A model generated the notes under the pieces. The model made no database searches and was not told the origin of the DNA. It was given only the letters and a program-made list of their open reading frames with translations. The translations under genes were made by a program, and so were the position numbers. A stretch of DNA of 41,128 nt from positions 1-41,128 of the forward strand of contig JAWXBU010000069.1 in NCBI GenBank assembly GCA_034440255.1, written 5' to 3'. Source of the stretch: JAEUIA01 sp034440255. Lineage in GTDB: Bacteria; Planctomycetota; UBA1135; GCA-002686595. Positions 23,554 to 32,300 of the stretch are shown here, one piece after another. Positions within the stretch are counted from its first letter, which is position 1; every line of letters begins with the position of its first letter.

Positions 23554-24585
23554 ATGCGCGTCGGGATCTTCGAAAGTGTGGACACCGGTCTCGCGCACGG
23601 CGCGGCGCACGATGCGGTGGCGGTGACGGCGGTGAACGACTCGTCGAGCGCGATCCGAGAAGCGTGTCGCTCGCTCGGATGGACGCCGATCGACGTCGTC
23701 GCGTCGCGTGATCTGCGAGCGACGCTCGCGAACTTGACCGAAGCGCGCGCCGACATCGTGTTCCAGCTCGCCGAGTCGATCGGCGGTGAAGCGCGCTTCG
23801 AAGCGGCCGCCGCGTGGCTGCTCGAATGGGCAGACATTCCGTACACGGGCTCGGGACCGGTCGCGATCACGCTCGCGCTCGAAAAGCCTCGGACGCGCGC
23901 GATCCTCAGCCCAGTCGGAGTTCCGACGCCGATCGGTTTCGTTGCGCGCGATGCCGACGGAGCGTTCTCCGACATTTTCCACGCGAATCGTTCCGTGTCG
24001 GCGTGGATCGTGAAACCGTCGCGCGAGGACGCCAGCCACGGGATCGAGCTCGCGAGCGTCGTGCGTTCCGAGAAGACTCTGCGTGAGCGCATCGACTATG
24101 TGGTGAGAACGTATCGGCAACCGGCACTGGTCGAAGAATTCGTGGACGGCCGCGAGTTCAACGTGTCGATCCTGGCCGGCCCGGACGGCGGACAGGCAAT
24201 GCTCCCGATCGCCGAGATCGACTACGACAGTTTCCCGAAAGGTGAGCCGCGCCTGATCACCTTCAAGGCGAAGTGGGATCCAAACAGCGCCGAGTACACC
24301 GGCTCGATGCCTAAACCGGCAGTCGACTTGCCCGGCGATTTGGCTCGAATTCTCGGCGAAAGAGCGCTTGCCGCTTGGGACGCGATCGGGCTCGAAGGTT
24401 ACGGTAGGATCGACATGCGCGTGCATCCCACGCGTGGTCCGCTGGTCCTCGACGTCAACCCCAACCCCGACCTCTCGCCCGGCGCCGGACTTTCGACGGC
24501 CGCAACGCGCGCAGGTCTCACCCATGAACAGCTCATCGCGCGGATCGTCCGCGACGCACTCCGCCGCTGCGGTCGTCTTGCGTGA
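23554..24585 (+). CDS. Ddl-like ATP-grasp ligase B of the kamA operon
   Basis: A 343-residue paralog of the preceding gene. It has ADIVFQLAESIGGEARFEAA near residue 70, GPVAITLALEKPRTRAILS, WIVKPSREDASHGIELASVV near 152 (ATP-grasp loop), ALVEEFVDGREFNVSILAGP near 190 and IDMRVHPTRGPLVLDVNPNP near 290. The terminal DVNPNPDLSPGAG differs from ligase A, so the two probably act on different substrates in sequence. The closest look-alike within the window is the gene at 82-1113 (shared EEF.DGREFN.(A/S)IL and RMDV-like ends). The ATG at 23554 follows AGGGAT and lies nine bases past the previous stop. Its last 62 bases overlap the GNAT gene. Confidence 0.85.
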   Translation: MRVGIFESVDTGLAHGAAHDAVAVTAVNDSSSAIREACRSLGWTPIDVVASRDLRATLANLTEARADIVFQLAESIGGEARFEAAAAWLLEWADIPYTGSGPVAITLALEKPRTRAILSPVGVPTPIGFVARDADGAFSDIFHANRSVSAWIVKPSREDASHGIELASVVRSEKTLRERIDYVVRTYRQPALVEEFVDGREFNVSILAGPDGGQAMLPIAEIDYDSFPKGEPRLITFKAKWDPNSAEYTGSMPKPAVDLPGDLARILGERALAAWDAIGLEGYGRIDMRVHPTRGPLVLDVNPNPDLSPGAGLSTAATRAGLTHEQLIARIVRDALRRCGRLA

Positions 24586-25036
24586 AAAACGCGCGAGCGA
24601 TCGCGCCCCGCTCGAAGCGATATTGCGTGCGACGCAGGTATTCGCCGAGCACGAGATCGACATCGCGCTCGAACTGATCGACGCGGACCCGAAGGTCGGC
24701 TATCGCTTCGTGGTGGCCGAAATCAGCGGGAAAACAGCCGGATACGCGTGCTTTGGCGCGACGCCGTGCACGGTCGGAACGTGGGATCTGTACTGGATCG
24801 CGGTCGATCCGGCGTTGCACGGAGCGGGTGTCGGCTATGCCCTGATGAAGTCGGCCGAAGCATCGATTCGCGAGCTCGGCGGTCGCCTGATCGTGATCGA
24901 GACGGCGTCGAAGCCCGCGTACGATGCGACGCGAGCCTTCTACGCGAAGTACGGAGCACAGGAGTGCGCTCGAGTGAAGGACTTCTACGCACTCGGGGAC
25001 GACAAGGTCATCTACACTGTCGCGCTCCACTCATGA
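24524..25036 (+). CDS. GNAT-family N-acetyltransferase
   Basis: A 170-residue acetyl-CoA-dependent acyltransferase. GNAT features are the N-terminal REKRASDRAPLEAILRATQ, the beta4 strand DLYWIAVDPALHGAGVGYAL containing the Q/R-x-x-G-x-G/A acetyl-CoA loop as HGAGVG, and the C-terminal TRAFYAKYGAQECARVKDFY. In the known AblA/AblB system, a lysine 2,3-aminomutase is paired with a beta-lysine N6-acetyltransferase to make a compatible solute. This gene's place after kamA makes a similar acetylation possible, but it is shorter than AblB, and two ligases intervene. The ATG at 24524 gives a 62-base overlap with ligase B; a later in-frame TTG would remove it. The stop overlaps the next start (ATGA). 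Confidence 0.8.
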   Translation: MNSSSRGSSATHSAAAVVLREKRASDRAPLEAILRATQVFAEHEIDIALELIDADPKVGYRFVVAEISGKTAGYACFGATPCTVGTWDLYWIAVDPALHGAGVGYALMKSAEASIRELGGRLIVIETASKPAYDATRAFYAKYGAQECARVKDFYALGDDKVIYTVALHS

Positions 25037-25593
25037 CCCCGAAAGAAAAGCTCGAAGCAGCGTCGCGCGAGATCGAAATCGAAGGCCTGGACACAGCGCG
25101 ATTCGACTGCGTCTATCCCAGTTGCGGTGGCATCTGCTGCGTGAACGGTCGTCCGCCGCTCGAGAAGGGCGAGGCCGAACGCATCGAGAACAACCTCGCG
25201 AAGTTCTTGCCCCACCTGCGCCCCGAAGCCGTCGAACGCATCGAGAAAGACGGCCACCTGACCAAGCGCAAGAAGGAAGGCCTGCCCGCGCTCGCGATCT
25301 CGAAGGGCTGGTGCATCTTCTTCAACGACGGTTGCGTGCTGCACAAAGTCGGCTCGATGGAAGGCGACAAGTGGAAGTACAAACCGTGGCGTTGCGTCGC
25401 GTTCCCGCTCGAACGCATCAAACCGCGCCAGTGGCACGTGCGTCAGTGGAAATTGAAGGGCGAGGCGTGGGATCTCTTCTGCTTGAACCCGAAGGAATCG
25501 CCGAAGAAGGCGCGTGAAACGCTGAGCGAAGAGATCGAGTTCGCAAAAGACTTGGAGTCGGGCAAAGAGGCCTGGCGCAAGTTGCGGTCGTGA
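25033..25593 (+). CDS. Cys-cluster protein of the YkgJ/DUF3109 type
   Basis: A 186-residue cytosolic protein and last gene of the kamA operon. The cysteine pattern CVYPSCGGICC near residue 26, then GWCIFFNDGCVLHKVG near 98 and PWRCVAFPLERIK near 120, matches the Zn/Fe-chelating YkgJ/DUF3109 group. The biochemical role of that group is not established; a metal-binding or modification function is usually proposed. The C-terminal 40 residues are charged and helical. The start ATG overlaps the GNAT stop. Its constant company with the operon is unexplained. Confidence 0.75.
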   Translation: MTPKEKLEAASREIEIEGLDTARFDCVYPSCGGICCVNGRPPLEKGEAERIENNLAKFLPHLRPEAVERIEKDGHLTKRKKEGLPALAISKGWCIFFNDGCVLHKVGSMEGDKWKYKPWRCVAFPLERIKPRQWHVRQWKLKGEAWDLFCLNPKESPKKARETLSEEIEFAKDLESGKEAWRKLRS

Positions 25594-25619
25594 CGATCGC
25601 CTATTCGGAGCACAATGTG

Positions 25620-25632
25620 CGCCGAATCAAGT
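25620..25632 (-). repeat. Partial third copy of the ACTTGATTCGGCG motif
   Basis: On the minus strand this reads ACTTGATTCGGCG, matching the first 13 bases of the repeats at 5298 and 6193 exactly. It lies 27 bases past the stop of the Cys-cluster gene. A small inverted repeat GCACA/TGTGC (25610-25620) abuts it. Confidence 0.55.
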
Positions 25633-25770
25633 TGGACGTGCTCGTGCATGAGCTCGAGACGTAGAACTGGCTACGCAATCTCCACGCCCGGGCTCGAGTG
25701 CGGCTTCGACGGAGACGCTCGAATTGCCGTCACGGCTTCGGCGACTACTCAGTAGCCATGCGTGCTTCGA

Positions 25771-26892
25771 ATGGAACTCCCGGCCCTTCTCCTCTGTGCC
25801 GGCGCTGCCTGGCTTTCCTACGCCAACGGTGCCAATGACAACGTCAAGGGCGTCGCCACTCTGCTCGGGAGCGGCACGATCACGTTTCGACAAGCGCTCA
25901 CCTACGGCACGCTCACGACACTCGCAGGATCCATCGCGGCAGTTCTGATTTCTGGCGGACTCGTCGCTGCTTTCAGCGGCAAGGGCATCGTCCCAAGCGT
26001 CTTCGTCGGCGACACGAACTTCCTCGTTCCTGTCGGCATCGCGGCAGCGATCGTCGTCATGACGGCGACCTTTTTCGGACTCCCGATCTCGACGACGCAC
26101 GCGCTCGTCGGCGGACTCGCTGGAGCGGGTGTCGCCGCAGCCGGCTTCGACGCCGTGGGATGGACCAGCCTGAGCCGCACGTTCTTGCTGCCGTTGCTGC
26201 TCAGCCCGCTGTGCGCAGTCGCGCTGGTCGCCGTGCTGTATCCACTTGCGAGTCGAGCGCGAGCGAAACTCGGCGTCGAGCACGATTCGCGCGTGTGCTT
26301 CGGTGAAGTCACGGCGCCCGTCGTCGCTTTCGCGGACAGCGGCAATGCGATGTCCTCCCCCTCGAACACCTGGGCAACCGTCGTCGCATCCAACGCGGAA
26401 TGTCGGGTCGAGTACACGGGCCGCGTCTTCGGGTTCCAAGCTTCGAAGCTGCTCGACCGCTTGCACTTCGCGAGCGCGGGCATCGTCGGGTTCTCGCGCG
26501 GCTTGAACGACACACCGAAAATCGCCGCCCTCCTGCTCGTGGGTGCCGCACTTTCGCCCGTGACTGCGATGATCGCTGTCGCAGTCGGGATGTCGATCGG
26601 CGCGATCTTGAACGGTCGCCGCATCGCGAAAACGATGAGCTTCGACATCACGAGCATGAACGCAGGACAGGGATTCACGGCCAACATCACGACGGCGGCG
26701 CTCGTTCTCGGCGCGTCTCGACTCGGAGTTCCCGTTTCGACGACGCACGTGTCCGTCGGTGCCATCTTCGGAATCGGGATCTCGACAGGGGCGGCGAGGA
26801 GCGGCACCATCAAGAAGATCCTCCTTGCCTGGCTCGTCACTCTTCCTGCCGCGTTCGCACTTGCGTGGACGATCCATCGCATCCGCTCGTGA
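25771..26892 (+). CDS. PiT-family inorganic phosphate transporter
   Basis: A 373-residue inner-membrane symporter with about ten helices. Both PiT signatures are present: SYANGANDNVKGVATLLGSG near residue 18 and GFSRGLNDTPKIAALLLVGA near 238. STTHALVGG and VSTTHVSVGAIFGIG mark the second helix of each half. It imports phosphate with H+ or a metal ion, and PiT transporters also admit arsenate. The ATG at 25771 was preferred over a GTG nine bases earlier; TAGCCAT immediately upstream may be a -10 box for a near-leaderless mRNA. ArsM follows after eight bases in the same direction, which suggests shared transcription. Confidence 0.92.
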   Translation: MELPALLLCAGAAWLSYANGANDNVKGVATLLGSGTITFRQALTYGTLTTLAGSIAAVLISGGLVAAFSGKGIVPSVFVGDTNFLVPVGIAAAIVVMTATFFGLPISTTHALVGGLAGAGVAAAGFDAVGWTSLSRTFLLPLLLSPLCAVALVAVLYPLASRARAKLGVEHDSRVCFGEVTAPVVAFADSGNAMSSPSNTWATVVASNAECRVEYTGRVFGFQASKLLDRLHFASAGIVGFSRGLNDTPKIAALLLVGAALSPVTAMIAVAVGMSIGAILNGRRIAKTMSFDITSMNAGQGFTANITTAALVLGASRLGVPVSTTHVSVGAIFGIGISTGAARSGTIKKILLAWLVTLPAAFALAWTIHRIRS

Positions 26893-26900
26893 ATCACAGC

Positions 26901-27869
26901 ATGTCCGACTATCGCACCACCGTCGAAGCCCTCTACGCCGAAGCCGCCGTCACCGCCAACGCGAGTCTGTGCTGCACGCAGACGCCGCCGTGGCAACTGC
27001 CTGGACTCGTAGTGCCGAAGAGGATGCTCGCGATGAACTACGGCTGCGGAACGACCGTGCATCCGCGTGACTTGGCGCGCGTCGGAAAAGTGCTCTACGT
27101 CGGCGTCGGCGCGGGCCTCGAAGCGCTGCAATTGGCCTATTTCGTGCGCAAAACGGGCGGAGTCATCGCTGTCGACAAGGTCGAGCCGATGCTGAACACG
27201 GCGCGCGAGTTACTCGAGGAAGCCGCTGAGTCGAACGACTGGTTCGATCCAGCGTTCGTAGAACTGAAACTCGGGGACGCACTGGATCTGCCGGTGGAAA
27301 CCGCTTCGATCGATTTCGCCGCGCAGAACTGTCTCTTCAACATCTTCACGCGCGAGCACCTCGCGGATGCTTTGGCAGAGATGCACCGCGTGCTGAGAGT
27401 CCGCGGCAAGTTGTCGCTCAGCGATCCGATCTCGACGATGCCCCTGCCTACTCATGTCGCTGCCGATCCGCGCCTGCGCGCCGAATGCATGACGCCGCCC
27501 ACACTCGACGAGTACTTGATGGCGCTCGTCGCCGCAGGTTTCGGCACGATCGAAGTACGCGGTCGTCGCCCCTACCGCGTGCTCGACAAGATGCGCTACG
27601 GTTTGCGCGAGCACATCCTGCTCGAGTCGGTCGAAGTCGTCGCGATCAAGGATCCGATCCCCGACGATGGTCCATGCATCTTCACTGGTCGCGCGGCTGT
27701 GTACGTCGGCGGTCAGGATCTCTTCGACGATGGCGCTGGCCACGTCCTGAAGCGCGACATTCCCCTGGGAATCTGCGACAAAACGGCGGCTCTACTCGCG
27801 CGGCTCGAGCGCGACGACTTGGTGCTGACGCCGTCGACGTGGCACTACTCAGGCGACGGTTGCTGCTGA
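26901..27869 (+). CDS. arsM: Arsenosugar-type arsenite S-adenosylmethionine methyltransferase
   Basis: A 322-residue methyltransferase of the arsenosugar-biosynthesis ArsM group. Diagnostic segments are SLCCTQTPPWQLPGLVVPKR, MLAMNYGCGTTVHPRDL, VLYVGVGAGLEALQLAYF (SAM motif I), AAQNCLFNIFTREHLADAL, YRVLDKMRYGLREHILLESV, and the end STWHYSGDGCC, whose cysteines with the early CC would coordinate As(III). It makes methylated arsenicals; in the arsenosugar pathway it works with the radical SAM protein ArsS. ArsS is absent from this window, and the upstream partner is a PiT phosphate/arsenate-permeable transporter. Confidence 0.93.
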   Translation: MSDYRTTVEALYAEAAVTANASLCCTQTPPWQLPGLVVPKRMLAMNYGCGTTVHPRDLARVGKVLYVGVGAGLEALQLAYFVRKTGGVIAVDKVEPMLNTARELLEEAAESNDWFDPAFVELKLGDALDLPVETASIDFAAQNCLFNIFTREHLADALAEMHRVLRVRGKLSLSDPISTMPLPTHVAADPRLRAECMTPPTLDEYLMALVAAGFGTIEVRGRRPYRVLDKMRYGLREHILLESVEVVAIKDPIPDDGPCIFTGRAAVYVGGQDLFDDGAGHVLKRDIPLGICDKTAALLARLERDDLVLTPSTWHYSGDGCC

Positions 27870-27879
27870 AGCGACCTAG

Positions 27880-28125
27880 TCACCGCGCGTCGAGCATCGA
27901 TTCGAGAGTGGAGCGGTCTCTTGGGCTCAGCGCCTGCAGATGACTGCACACCAATGCCTCATCCCGGGCATCGTCCGAGTGCGCCAGCACCGTCAGTGCT
28001 GATTTCAGCGCAAACGGATCCGCCTCGATCCGGTGGATGTTCGCACGCAAACCGGCAGCGCACAGTTCGAACTCTTCTCACGTGACAGTGCGGTCTTCGC
28101 TGCGCTTTGCACTGCTCGGTTTCAT
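27880..28125 (-). pseudogene. Small gene broken by in-frame TGA, unrecognised
   Basis: Reading from ATG 28125 on the minus strand gives MKPSSAKRSEDRTVT, a TGA at 28080-28078, and then, in the same frame, 65 protein-like residues (EEFELCAAGLRANIHRIEAD ... HLQALSPRDRSTLESMLDAR) to TGA 27882-27880. As in the broken gene at 4246, one CGA-to-TGA change would account for the stop. I do not recognise the family. It lies alone in the gap between convergent arsM and rodA. It could be a chance frame, but the composition of the distal part argues for a relic. Confidence 0.4.
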
Positions 28126-28192
28126 CGACGCCGAAATCCGCTCGAAAAGCGCCGGAGTGTTGCAGTGCAGCGCCCTTCCGGCCCGCGTCGCG

Positions 28193-29395
28193 TCAGTCTT
28201 TGAACCCGTCCGCATCGAGCACCGGTTCGTGATGCGCGCACAATCCGAGCGCCAAACCGAGCGCCGCGAACGTCGTCAACATCGAAGAACCGCCCGTCGA
28301 GAACATCGGCAGCGTCAATCCCGTCAGCGGCACCAACCCCAAATTCACTCCGACGTTGATGAACACGTGCGCTGCGAAATAGAGCGCCACGCCGCCGACC
28401 GCGAGCCTCGCGAACCGATCGCGCAGCGAACTCGCGCTCCCCATCAGCAAGACGATGAACAGGATGTAGACGAACAGCACGATCATCGTGCCTAACCAAC
28501 CCGCCTCTTCCGCCACGACGGCGAACACCGAATCGCAGTCACGCTCGGGCAGGTAACCCGTCTCGTTCGCGACGCCGTCCCCGATGCCGCGGCCGAACAC
28601 GCCGCCGTTCCCGATCGCCACCCGTGCGTGATAGCTGTGGAACGCTGGCCCGCCTCGCGCCGCGATCAGATCGTCGGCGGCAAAGCTGTGCCTCCACGTG
28701 TCGATGCGCTGCAACTGATAGTCGTGCACGCCGATCTCGAGCCACACTACCGAGAACGCGATCACCGCAGTGCCGACGAGGAACGCGCCGATGACTTTGG
28801 CACGTGCGCCGGCTAGATACAGCATGCCCAGCGTGATCGGCGCAAGCGTCATCGCCGTCCCCAGATCGGGCTGCATCGCGACCAAGCCCATCGGCACGAG
28901 CGCGACCAACAACGGCTTGCCCCAGTCGCGCAACTTCGCCAAGCGATTGCGGTACAAGACCTGCGCGAGAGCCACAATCACGCCGATTTTCGCCAGTTCG
29001 GACGGTTGCAGATCGAACTCGATGCCCGGGATCGTGATCCAGCGCCGCGCTCCGTTGCGCTCCGCGCCGACGAGGAAGATGCCGATCAGCATCGCGAGGC
29101 ACACGCCGTAGAACACGTATGCATTGCGCCGCAGGAAGCGCGGCCGAATGGCCAAGGCCACGAAGAACGCCGGCACGGCGAGCACGACCTTCTGCATGTG
29201 CTTCTGGAACACGACGTCCTTGCGGTCGGCGAGCAGATCCGCGTCCGACATCGCGTGGACGAAAACCAATCCGAGCCCGAGCAACAACACGGCGATCCCG
29301 AGAATATGCCAATCGAGCTCGAACCAACGCACGTCCTTCAAGGACAAGACCTTGTTCGCATCGAACAGTCTCGAGCGCGAGTTCGAGTCCTTCAT
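28193..29395 (-). CDS. rodA: SEDS peptidoglycan glycosyltransferase RodA
   Basis: A 400-residue inner-membrane protein with about ten helices that polymerises lipid II during cell elongation, together with PBP2. SEDS motifs: RRWITIPGIEFDLQPSELAK near residue 145, VAMQPDLGTAMTL (catalytic-region Asp), WRHSFAADD, VANETGYLPERDCDSVFAVV-AEEAGW near 285, and GLTLPMFSTGGSSMLTTFAA near the C-terminus. The ATG overlaps the PBP2 stop (ATGA at 29392-29395), so the two partners are co-translated. It is the last gene of the mre cluster. Confidence 0.95.
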   Translation of the reverse strand: MKDSNSRSRLFDANKVLSLKDVRWFELDWHILGIAVLLLGLGLVFVHAMSDADLLADRKDVVFQKHMQKVVLAVPAFFVALAIRPRFLRRNAYVFYGVCLAMLIGIFLVGAERNGARRWITIPGIEFDLQPSELAKIGVIVALAQVLYRNRLAKLRDWGKPLLVALVPMGLVAMQPDLGTAMTLAPITLGMLYLAGARAKVIGAFLVGTAVIAFSVVWLEIGVHDYQLQRIDTWRHSFAADDLIAARGGPAFHSYHARVAIGNGGVFGRGIGDGVANETGYLPERDCDSVFAVVAEEAGWLGTMIVLFVYILFIVLLMGSASSLRDRFARLAVGGVALYFAAHVFINVGVNLGLVPLTGLTLPMFSTGGSSMLTTFAALGLALGLCAHHEPVLDADGFKD

Positions 29396-32300
29396 CGCGC
29401 CGCTCCGCCCACGAATTTCTTGACTGCGTCGGTGGCGAGAAACTGCGCCGCCACGTACACGGCCGTGTGACTCGACGTCTCGGAGACGTCGTGCAAGTAC
29501 ACGACGAGCACGGCCTTCGGCGCATCGACCGGAAACCAACCGGCGACCCACGTGTGCTTGCGCATCTTGCCCGCGTCCATCGCGCGCCGATCGTCGGCCG
29601 ACAGTTCGGGCGTGTCGCGGAACGGCAAGTAGTCGCCGCTGCCCGTCTTGCAAGCGAAGTCGAAGCCGAGCGTTCCGACGTCGAGACCTTTTCCGTGCGC
29701 CGAACCATCGGGGCTGTCCACGACGTCACGCATCGCAGAGGCCACGAATTGCAGTGTTTTTTCGTCGATCCCGAGCGGTCGAGCCGCCGGTTCGACGGCT
29801 GTGGTTCCGACAGACTTGACGATGCGCACGTCGGGAAGGCTGCCCGTGACGAGCCCGGCTGTCGCGCGCGCAACTTGCATCGGCAGGACGTTCAACACGG
29901 TCAACCCGTTCGCGAAGCGCATGTGCGCCTCGCGCGACTTCATCGCACGCGCCAACTCCTTAGCCGAGAACACTTCTTCGCGTAATCCCGATCGCCCGGT
30001 CGTCCCGAAGCTCTTGATGCCGGTCGGCTGTGTGAAGCCGAAGAGCTCCGTCATCGCCACGGCTTGATCTGCACCGTACTCGAGACCTACTTGCGCGAAG
30101 TACGAGTTGCACGACACGGTGAGCGCGCGCTTCAAGTCCGACGATCCGTGGATGCCCGTGCAGTGCATCGTTTCGAATCCCCCGCGACCTTTGCCCATGT
30201 CGCGACATTCGAAGTGTCGAGCGGGATCGAAACCGAGCTGCTGGATCGCATACGCTGCGACGAAAGGTTTGAACACCGACCCCGGCGGATTGAAAGTCGG
30301 CCGCTGCAGCGTGCGCTCGCGTCGAACGCTGCGCTCGAGATCGCGCCCCGGAATCGCTGGAAATTCAGCTGTATTCGGCGCCGATGCAGCCGCGAGCACC
30401 TCACCTTGCAGCGTGATCAACGCGATCGCGCCGACAGGTGACTCGAAGAACGCGCGGTCTGTTTGTCCTCCCGGCATCTTCGGGTGCGAGATCACTTGTT
30501 GCGCCGCGTTCTGCAATTCGACATCGAGCGTGAGCGTGACGTCGAGCCCGTCGCGCGGCGGGACGACTTCTGCCCCGGCGTCGTTGCGCGATCGCTCTTC
30601 GAGGCCCTCGGTCTGCAACCAGCCCGGTTTTCCGCGCAATTCTGGATCGAGGTAGTCTTCGAGCCCCGATGAACCCGACCATTCGTCGGCGCGCTGGACG
30701 CGTGCGGCGAGTACGCGCATCTCGTGTTCCTCGTCGTCGCTGCGAATCACCATGAAGCGCAATTCGGACAGGCGCGTTTCGTCACCGGCCTGTTTCATCA
30801 GCTCACGCAGCAGCGGTTTGCCCACCGAGCCGAGCAAGAGGTTCGCAGTGATCTCGCCGTCTGCGTCGACGAGCGGGTGCACACGCTTGGTCGCGTCGCG
30901 CACTTCGAAGCCGCGGTAGAGCTCGGGATTGCGCGCGATGCGCTGCACGAGTTCGTAGTCGGGCTCGTCCAGCACGCGCAACGGCCTGTTGCCGCGGTCC
31001 GCTTGTACGTAGCGATCACGCTCTTGAGCACGCTTCCTGCGGCTTTCGGTGAACGTCAGCCGCGGCAGCGAGCCGTCGTCGTGCACGATCGACGACGACA
31101 AGTTGGAGAGCAAGCGATCGATCGCAGCGCGATGTCGGCGGTCGAGCGCGCGCACGAGACGCGTCAACTCGACGCGCACGGCCGGGCTCTCGAGGTTGGC
31201 GCGATTGCGGCCGAATTCGGTCCACGTCTCGCTGGCGATCGGCTCGCGCAGCGGTTCGTCGGCGGCGCCGTCCTTGCCGGCCAAGTCCGAAACGAGACCG
31301 ACGATCTTCCACGGATCAGCCGGGTCGGGAACGATGTCGCGCAAGTCGCGATCCTGCAGCGGCAACACGACGTCGGGCACGTTCGAGTCGCTCGACATGC
31401 GGGTGCCCTCGAAGAGCGATGGAATCTGATCGAGGACGGCGAGATCGTCCAAGTCACGCCAGGACGGCGGGCGACCGTCCTCGTCGCGATCGCGCTGATT
31501 CGGCGGCGCGTACAACAGGGCGATCTCGTCGAGCAACCGCTCCGCGCGACGCGGCGGAGTTTCGAGCTCGACGTGGACGAGTGCTCGCGGGAGCACGATC
31601 GCTGCTGTTTGGGCCTGATTGCGTGTTTCGCGACTTGCGATCCAAGCCGAGAGACGCGCCTCGTCCCAGCGCAACGAACGAGCGATCCACGTCAGATCGA
31701 AAACCGTCGCCAAACTCTCGGTCGAGATCGCGCCCGCGTCGAATCCGGCCGCGCTTTCGAACAGATCGTCGGCCGATTCGTCCTCCAGATTCGCGCGCAC
31801 GTCTTCGAGGAACGCGATCGTTCGGTCGAGTGCAGCACCTCCCGCGAGAACGGTTCCCGCACGCTCGTCGCGACTTTCGACGCGCAGGAAACCAGCGAGC
31901 GTCGACAATTCCTCGCACGCGCGCCCGACGTTCGCGTTGACGCGCGCTAGCAATGCCTCGACAGCGAGGCCGCGCCGCCTCGCCAAGATTTCCAAGTAGG
32001 AGGGACTGCGCGCGTCGTCCTCCAGTCGGCGCACGAAGCTCGCGTCCTCCTTCGTCAAGGCGAGCAGTTCGCCGACGTAGTAGCGCAGATCCGCCGCGCG
32101 ACGTGCGCGAGCCTCGGTGTTCGGCGTCTCTGTTTTCGCCACACTCAACACTTTGGTCGTGAGTTCGTCGCCGGCTTCGAAACGGTCCAAATCCTGCGGC
32201 GAAATGCGCAACAACGCTTCGGTCCAGGCTTGACGATGCTGGAGCGCCGCGGCGAGCGGCACGACGCGCATTTCCAAACTCGAGTACGCGTGCGCCAAGA

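Noticed and set aside
28060..28090. tRNA-like GTTCGAA motif
   Set aside because: No acceptor or anticodon stem can be formed around it; no tRNA was found anywhere in the window.
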